From Bacteroidota bacterium (GTDB lineage Bacteria; Bacteroidota; Bacteroidia; Flavobacteriales; Flavobacteriaceae), in the NCBI GenBank assembly GCA_022601215.1, contig JAHZIZ010000435.1:1-11900 (forward strand): a stretch of DNA of 11,900 nucleotides, given 5' to 3'. Position 1 is the stretch's first letter. Each line of letters opens with the position of its first letter. Both the position numbers and the translations under genes were made by a program. The notes beneath the pieces were generated by a model. That model saw nothing but the letters and a program-made list of their open reading frames with translations. It was not told the DNA's origin and ran no database searches. Below, in pieces: positions 6,995-11,900 of the stretch.

Positions 6995-9544
6995 TTATTG
7001 AACAATCAATTTTTTAGTTACACTTTTAGCGTTACTATCCACTTTTAGAAAATAAACTCCTGAGGCAATTTCATCAATCGTTATCGGTTCTACAATTGTT
7101 TCCGAAAGGTTTCCTGTAAACAAGTTTTTAACAAGCTTCCCTGTCATGTCATACAGCGCAATGGTTCCTTCCGAAGTAAAACGATGTATCAAGTTAATTT
7201 CTGAAGTCGCAGGTATCGGGTATATAATCAATTCATTGGCTCCAATAGAAAAATCGTCATTAGCGAGAACAATCTGACTCAAATCGAAACTATGCATGGA
7301 TCTTCCGTAGGTTCCTGCATATAAAATATTGCTAGGTTCGTGCAGTTTGAGATCTCTCGTTAGGGTAAGTGGTAAGTTGTCGCCAAGAATGGTCCAATTA
7401 AGACCGTCGTCTTGAGAATACCATACATTTAAATCGGTTGCTGCATACAACATAGTCTCGGTACTATTAACAAGAATATCATTTACTGGAATATTAGGAA
7501 GGTTTCCAGCGATAGGGTTCCATGTCTGTCCGCCGTCTGTAGTTTTAAAAATGTGTGGGTCGTAATCCAGTTCTTGGTAACCTGACAGTGCCACATAGGC
7601 GGTTAAATCATCCGACGGAGAAACGGCGATGGATGTGATATATCGATCTGGTAATCCTGTACTTATGTTAGACCAGGTGGCTCCTCCATCAAAAGTGACA
7701 TTAACATTTCCATCATCACTACCGGTATAGATCGTATTGGTATTGAGATAAGAGGCACCAATAGCTGTTAATGTTCCATAGCTAAGTGATCCACTTGGGT
7801 GAGGTCCATCGGTGAGGTCTGGACTAATGGCAGTCCAAAATACAGCCCGATTTGAACTATAAAGTCTATTAGTTCCATAGTAAACCACCTCCGTGTCAAA
7901 TGGAGAAATTACTACGGGCGTATTCCAATTATTTCTATCGTTGAAATCGATTCCGTCGGTAGCACTTTGAAAGTTGTTTCCTCCATCAGTGGACCGACCT
8001 AAGTTTCCAAATTGTGATTCGACATAAATAAAATTATTGTCTACAGGATCAACATTAACATGGAATCCATCACCTCCCCAAACAGACGACCAGTCATTAT
8101 CGCTTCCCGTAATGGTTCTAATGGTATTATTGTCTTGGGTTCCACCATAAAGTCGAGTAGGGTCTAGGTTATCGACTTCAATATTGTAAAATTGAGTGAT
8201 AGGTAGGTTGGTAAATTTAGTCCAGCTACTTCCACCATTTTCAGATTTGTAGATTCCTCCATCATTGCCCGCCAAAATAAAATTAGGATCATTGGTAGAA
8301 AATTGCATGGCGTGATGGTCAACGTGCATGCCATTTACTTGAGTCCAATTGGCCCCGCTATTAGTAGTTCTAAATAAACTTTGTCCAAGCACCATAACAT
8401 CCTCGGCGTTAGCTGGATTTACACGGATATTTCCGAAATACCAACCGAATGAGGAATTTACATTCTGTATGTCCGATAAAGCTACTAGTGTCCAGTTATC
8501 TCCGTTGTCTGTGGATTTATAAAGACCATTAAAAACATTGGTAATTTGATTGGTAGTAAAAGAGGCATAAATTGTTCCTGGATCTGATTGAGATACGGAT
8601 AAGCCAATACGTCCTGTTTGAATATTTGGTGCAGGCAACCCATTTCCAGCTCCCAGTTCTTCCCAAGTATCACCACCGTCAGTAGAACGGTGAATTGCTG
8701 AGGTGACTCCTCCATAATCTCGTTGCCATGGCTTTCGAGTTCGCTCCCACATAGCGGCGAAAATAATATCTGTATTATCTGGGTTCATGGCAACATCAAT
8801 AGCTCCTGTAGAATCTGTAACGTGCAGTACTTGTTCCCAAGAAGTTCCACCATTAAGTGTTCTGTAGACGCCTCTTTCGGCATTGTATCCGTAGAGTTTT
8901 CCTGTGACGGCGGCAAATACTCGATCTTCATCAGTTGGATCGACCGTCAATCTGCCACTATGTTGACTATCGGGGAGGCCCACATTATTCCACGTAGCTC
9001 CTGCATCTGTCGTTTTATAGACACCATCTCCAAAAAAGGCACCAGTATTAACACTTCCATTAGCTTCTCCTGTACCAACGTACAAAACATTGGCATTTGA
9101 CTCAGCAATGGCGATATCTCCAATGGAAAGTTTCGCTTGATCATCAAATATAGGAGTCCAATTGAGTCCGCGATCTGTTGTTTTAAAAATACCCCCCGTA
9201 GCAGCTCCGGCGTAAAAAGTATCGTCATCATCTGGTGAAAGTACTAAGTCTGTAATTCGACCTCCTGTATTGATAGGGCCTTCAAGCTCCCAATTGCCGA
9301 TCGTAGATCGATTATTAAGTATTTGCCTTACTTGTTGTTCTGCTTCTTGGATGGCTCGAACATTAATGAAATTATCTGGGTAAGCGCGTTCATTGTAAAA
9401 CCACTCTCCAGGATATTGTTCATTGAGCTGGTTTTGAGTATTTGAACTTGACGACTTTTCGTATTCTGAAGTAACACTCAGTGTCACCAAAAGGCCAATT
9501 AAAAAGATGAAGGCAACAAATTGCCAAGAAGTTAGATAGCGCAT
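6995..9544 (-). CDS. Secreted Asp-box (BNR/sortilin-like) beta-propeller protein with T9SS sorting domain
   Basis: This 849-residue exported protein starts with a hydrophobic signal segment (about 8-25, after MRYLTSWQ). Eleven Asp-box motifs of the form S/T-x-D/N-x-G-x-x-W/F are visible, starting at about residues 122, 178, 229, 287, 344, 393, 434, 518, 617, 668 and 710 (for example TTDRGLNW, STDGGDTW, TTDGGQTW). They are spaced like blades of one or two beta-propellers, as in VPS10/sortilin-like and GH74-like proteins. The last 80 or so residues (about 766-849) form a Por secretion tail with YPIPA, LYDMTGKLV, ASGVYFLKV and a final KKLIVQ, directing export through the type IX secretion system. 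Homologues are often labelled glycosyl hydrolase, but I see no proven catalytic residues, so activity is open. It is transcribed divergently from the S9 peptidase gene; both products are exported. Confidence 0.9.
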   Translation of the reverse strand: MRYLTSWQFVAFIFLIGLLVTLSVTSEYEKSSSSNTQNQLNEQYPGEWFYNERAYPDNFINVRAIQEAEQQVRQILNNRSTIGNWELEGPINTGGRITDLVLSPDDDDTFYAGAATGGIFKTTDRGLNWTPIFDDQAKLSIGDIAIAESNANVLYVGTGEANGSVNTGAFFGDGVYKTTDAGATWNNVGLPDSQHSGRLTVDPTDEDRVFAAVTGKLYGYNAERGVYRTLNGGTSWEQVLHVTDSTGAIDVAMNPDNTDIIFAAMWERTRKPWQRDYGGVTSAIHRSTDGGDTWEELGAGNGLPAPNIQTGRIGLSVSQSDPGTIYASFTTNQITNVFNGLYKSTDNGDNWTLVALSDIQNVNSSFGWYFGNIRVNPANAEDVMVLGQSLFRTTNSGANWTQVNGMHVDHHAMQFSTNDPNFILAGNDGGIYKSENGGSSWTKFTNLPITQFYNIEVDNLDPTRLYGGTQDNNTIRTITGSDNDWSSVWGGDGFHVNVDPVDNNFIYVESQFGNLGRSTDGGNNFQSATDGIDFNDRNNWNTPVVISPFDTEVVYYGTNRLYSSNRAVFWTAISPDLTDGPHPSGSLSYGTLTAIGASYLNTNTIYTGSDDGNVNVTFDGGATWSNISTGLPDRYITSIAVSPSDDLTAYVALSGYQELDYDPHIFKTTDGGQTWNPIAGNLPNIPVNDILVNSTETMLYAATDLNVWYSQDDGLNWTILGDNLPLTLTRDLKLHEPSNILYAGTYGRSMHSFDLSQIVLANDDFSIGANELIIYPIPATSEINLIHRFTSEGTIALYDMTGKLVKNLFTGNLSETIVEPITIDEIASGVYFLKVDSNAKSVTKKLIVQ
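6997..7015 (+). terminator. Weak candidate terminator after the ettA/HAD run
   Basis: A small hairpin, ATTGA-ACAA-TCAAT, is followed by five further T. It lies just past the HAD stop and overlaps the last codons of the opposing gene. The stem is short and AT-rich, so efficiency would be low and it may be chance. Confidence 0.25.
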
Positions 9545-9627
9545 TTTTTCAAATTTTAATACATTAAAAATACTACAATTAGTGTAATTATTTTGTTAAT
9601 ATGAGTTCTGTATGAGTATTTTATCGC

Positions 9628-9658
9628 TAAAATTAAGAATAGCACGTTTCTGATGCAA
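9628..9658 (-). promoter_or_regulatory. Promoter of the Asp-box protein gene (Bacteroidota type)
   Basis: On the minus strand, TTG (9656-9658) is separated by exactly 20 bp from TAATTTTA followed by GC (9628-9635). This fits the TTG-N17-23-TAnnTTTG pattern with one mismatch. It predicts a start near 9621 and a leader of about 76 nt. It is the best promoter match seen in the window. Confidence 0.5.
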
Positions 9659-9662
9659 TTTG

Positions 9663-9670
9663 TATCTTTA
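9663..9670 (+). promoter_or_regulatory. Candidate -7 promoter element for the S9 peptidase gene
   Basis: TATCTTTA differs from TAnnTTTG only at the last base and would give a leader of roughly 13 nt before the ATG at 9690. No TTG element lies 17-23 bp upstream. It sits 4 bp from the -33 element of the divergent Asp-box gene promoter, so the two could compete. Confidence 0.3.
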
Positions 9671-9689
9671 ACCTCTATAAAGAAAAACC

Positions 9690-11717
9690 ATGAGACAAAC
9701 CTTACTTATCCTATGGCTCGCTATAGGGATCCCTGCTATTGCCCAAACCAATACTAAAAATTTTGAAGCTTTAGATGTATTCGATCTGGAATATGCTAGT
9801 GATCCGCAGATCTCTCCCAACGGAGAATTTGTTGTTTATAGGCGGACGGGATTTGATATTATGAAAGATCGAAGTAAAGGGGGGCTTTGGTTGGTACATG
9901 TAAATAATCCAAATGCGCATCATAAATTAACCTCCCGAGATGCCAATGAAAGTCAAGCGCGGTGGTCACCATCTGGCGATAGAATTGCATTTGTAAGTAG
10001 CACAAGTATGGGAAATGAGATCTATGTTTATTGGGTTGAGCATGGAACCATGGCAAAGTTGACACAATTAGAAAATAGTCCATCAAATATTAGTTGGTCT
10101 CCTAATGGTTCCCAGATAGCCTTTACTATGAAGGTGCATACGAAGCCCCCTGTGATCGCTAGTATGCCTGCGAAACCGAAAGGAGCTAAATGGGCCAAGT
10201 CTCCTCGTATCACAGATCGCTTAAAACATGAAGCAGATGGCGCAGGATATTTAAAACCTGGGTTTACACATATCTTCACAATACATGCTGAGGGTGGCGC
10301 TGCAAGACAGGTAACCTCTGGTAATTTTAATCATGGTGGAAGACTATCGTGGGGTAAGGAGGGTAGTCATATTTATTTTTCGGCTAACAGAGGGAAAGAT
10401 TGGGAATATGATTTTAGAAATAGTGAGATATATGGGGTTGAGATTAAAACAGGTTTAATATCACAATTAACTGAACGTTCAGGTCCTGACATGAATCCGA
10501 TGGTTTCGCCAGATGGGAAACATATAGCCTATTTAGGGTTTACGGATAAGGTACAAGCATATCAAATAAATAACCTAGAGTTAATGGATTTGCAAGGCAA
10601 TGCCAAACGATCTATATCAAATGATTTAGATAGGAGTATTTCTGCTGCGGTATGGGCTAATGATAGTAAAGGGATGTACGTGCAATATAATGATTTGGGA
10701 CTTACTAAACTGGGATATATGGACCTAAATGGGAAACTTGCTCCATGGGTTTCTGATGTTGGGGGCACTACTTTGGGACGCCCTTATGCTAGTGGTAGCT
10801 TTAGTGTTTCTCAGAATGGAATGATTGCCTATACGATTTCTAAAACAGATCGTCCAGCAAATATTGCCGTGATTTCAAAGAAGCATAAGAATGCGAGAAC
10901 TCTAACCCAATTAAATGACGATTTATTATCATATCGCACCATGGGTGTGGTAGAGGAAATCTGGTATAATTCTACAGTGGATAATCGAAAAATTCAGGGT
11001 TGGGTGGTTTATCCGCCACAATATGACAAAGCTAAAAAGTATCCTCTATTAGTAGAAAACCATGGAGGTCCTATTTTAAATTATGGACCACATTTTTCTG
11101 CTGAAATTCAGTTATATGCTGCTGCGGGGTATGTGGTGTTTTACCCGAATCCTAGGGGTAGTACTAGTTATGGAGAGGCTTTTGGAAATTTGTTATATAA
11201 TAATTATCCTGGAGAAGATTATAATGACGTAATGGATGGGGTACATGAACTTGTAAATAAAGGAGTTGTCGCCAAGGATAAATTGTTTGTTACAGGAGGT
11301 AGTGCGGGGGGCATAATGACGGCATGGATTATTGGGAAGACCAATGAGTTTAGAGCTGCTGTGGTGGCCAAACCTGTGATGAATTGGATAAGTAAGACAC
11401 TTGTGGCCGATAATTATTATGGATATGCTCATAGTCGATATCCTGGGCAACCCTGGGAGAATTTTGAAGGGTATTGGAAATTTTCACCCATCTCGTTGGT
11501 TGGAAATGTAGAAACACCGACCATGGTTATGGTAGGAATGAACGATTTAAGGACACCGCCTAGCGAGGCCAAGCAATTGTATCATGCACTTAAATTACGA
11601 AAGATAGAAACAGTATTAGTTGAAATACCTGAAGCTTCGCACGGAATTGCCTCTAGGCCATCTAATTTAATAACCAAAGTAGCGCATACCCTCGCTTGGT
11701 TTGATAAGTATCTATAA
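9690..11717 (+). CDS. Secreted S9 family peptidase (prolyl oligopeptidase / acylaminoacyl-peptidase type)
   Basis: This 675-residue serine peptidase is likely exported to the periplasm, where S9 enzymes cut short peptides. Residues 1-19 form a signal peptide ending AIAQ. There is no T9SS tail, so it probably stays periplasmic. Residues about 30-420 are a beta-propeller with TolB/WD40-like repeats (ISPNGEFVVY, WSPSGDRIAF, WSPNGSQIAF, VSPDGKHIAY) that filters substrates. The alpha/beta-hydrolase domain (about 425-675) has HGGP (458-461), nucleophile S538 in GGSAGG, D619 in GMNDLRTP and H651 in ASHG, a complete triad. The MPAKPKGAKW to DGAGYLKPGF region (159-191) is a familiar propeller insert of the S9C-like branch. 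Length matches the family. The ATG at 9690 fits the signal peptide. The neighbouring Asp-box gene is divergent; a functional link is only inferred. Confidence 0.94.
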   Translation: MRQTLLILWLAIGIPAIAQTNTKNFEALDVFDLEYASDPQISPNGEFVVYRRTGFDIMKDRSKGGLWLVHVNNPNAHHKLTSRDANESQARWSPSGDRIAFVSSTSMGNEIYVYWVEHGTMAKLTQLENSPSNISWSPNGSQIAFTMKVHTKPPVIASMPAKPKGAKWAKSPRITDRLKHEADGAGYLKPGFTHIFTIHAEGGAARQVTSGNFNHGGRLSWGKEGSHIYFSANRGKDWEYDFRNSEIYGVEIKTGLISQLTERSGPDMNPMVSPDGKHIAYLGFTDKVQAYQINNLELMDLQGNAKRSISNDLDRSISAAVWANDSKGMYVQYNDLGLTKLGYMDLNGKLAPWVSDVGGTTLGRPYASGSFSVSQNGMIAYTISKTDRPANIAVISKKHKNARTLTQLNDDLLSYRTMGVVEEIWYNSTVDNRKIQGWVVYPPQYDKAKKYPLLVENHGGPILNYGPHFSAEIQLYAAAGYVVFYPNPRGSTSYGEAFGNLLYNNYPGEDYNDVMDGVHELVNKGVVAKDKLFVTGGSAGGIMTAWIIGKTNEFRAAVVAKPVMNWISKTLVADNYYGYAHSRYPGQPWENFEGYWKFSPISLVGNVETPTMVMVGMNDLRTPPSEAKQLYHALKLRKIETVLVEIPEASHGIASRPSNLITKVAHTLAWFDKYL

Positions 11718-11750
11718 CCAAGTGTTCGTAACGTGGACATTTATGCTCAA

Positions 11751-11780
11751 TTGACCAGGGTTTTATGGTATATTTATTTG
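11751..11780 (+). promoter_or_regulatory. Possible promoter pointing out of the window
   Basis: TTG (11751-11753) is followed after 19 bp by TTTATTTG (11773-11780), one mismatch from TAnnTTTG. It would transcribe rightward through the inverted repeat at 11811-11836 toward a gene outside the window. This is AT-rich sequence, so a chance match is quite possible. Confidence 0.3.
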
Positions 11781-11810
11781 TGGCAATTTTGTCGTGAATA
11801 TGACATTGGA

Positions 11811-11836
11811 GTATGAATAGAACGAGGTATTCATAC
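11811..11836. repeat. Perfect 9-bp inverted repeat (hairpin or operator)
   Basis: GTATGAATA and TATTCATAC are exact reverse complements separated by 8 bp, and are followed on the + strand by six A. There is no T-run directly after the stem on either strand, so it does not look like an intrinsic terminator. It could be a dimeric regulator site or a leader hairpin downstream of the candidate promoter at 11751-11780. Confidence 0.5.
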
Positions 11837-11900
11837 AAAAAAGCACAAACTATCTAATTACGTAGTTCCATTTTAATGTTACTTCGTTTGTATGGACTAT

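Noticed and set aside
8723..9100. A 125-codon plus-strand open frame inside the Asp-box gene
   Set aside because: It is Cys/Ser/Ile-rich and antisense to clearly coding Asp-box repeats; a shadow frame.
6995..9544. Repeated motifs in this region as a DNA repeat array or CRISPR
   Set aside because: The repetition is at protein level (Asp-boxes in one open frame) with divergent DNA and uneven spacing.
11811..11836. Inverted repeat as an intrinsic terminator of the S9 peptidase gene
   Set aside because: It is about 95 bp past the stop, has no G/C-rich stem and is followed by A rather than T.

Overview
The window looks like chromosomal DNA from a member of the Bacteroidota, most likely a marine flavobacterium. 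It is AT-rich. Gene starts have no clear Shine-Dalgarno sequence, and candidate promoters resemble the TTG / TAnnTTTG type of that phylum. It also carries a type IX secretion (T9SS) C-terminal sorting domain and a small two-helix membrane protein that I recognise as a flavobacterial family (CAL67264). I see no insertion sequence, phage gene, tRNA, rRNA or CRISPR array. It reads as ordinary core and accessory chromosome rather than a mobile island.

Left part (1-4265). The 3' end of an M24 metallopeptidase (Xaa-Pro aminopeptidase-like) enters from the left on the + strand. It meets, with no intervening base, a block of four minus-strand genes. In transcription order these are a carboxyltransferase (beta) subunit of a methylcrotonyl-CoA carboxylase-like enzyme, a VOC/glyoxalase-fold protein, an MFS transporter and a DoxX-family membrane protein. 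The first three are tightly packed (17 bp gap, then a 44-base overlap) and probably form one operon. DoxX follows after 135 bp and may be separate. No biotin-carrying alpha subunit is present, so the carboxylase partner must be encoded elsewhere.

Middle part (4266-6990). A 130-bp divergent region with candidate promoters in both directions leads rightward into a three-gene run: the 59-residue CAL67264-type membrane protein, the ribosome-associated ABC-F ATPase EttA, and a HAD-superfamily hydrolase whose start codon overlaps the ettA stop by one base.

Right part (6991-11900). Only 4 bp after the HAD gene is the end of a minus-strand gene for a large secreted protein. It has eleven Asp-box (BNR) motifs in a predicted beta-propeller architecture and a T9SS type A sorting domain. 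It is transcribed away from a secreted S9 prolyl oligopeptidase-family peptidase with an intact Ser-Asp-His triad. The 145-bp region between them holds the best promoter match of the window (TTG, 20-bp spacer, TAATTTTA), pointing to the Asp-box gene. The last 183 bp contain no gene; they hold a perfect 9-bp inverted repeat and a possible promoter for whatever lies beyond the window.

The longest gene-free stretches are 813-947 (135 bp), 4266-4395 (130 bp), 9545-9689 (145 bp) and 11718-11900 (183 bp). I did not find a convincing novel multi-gene system. The points most worth a second look are the odd MFS start, the VOC protein lacking its usual metal ligands beside the carboxylase, the small membrane protein linked to ettA, and the terminal hairpin.
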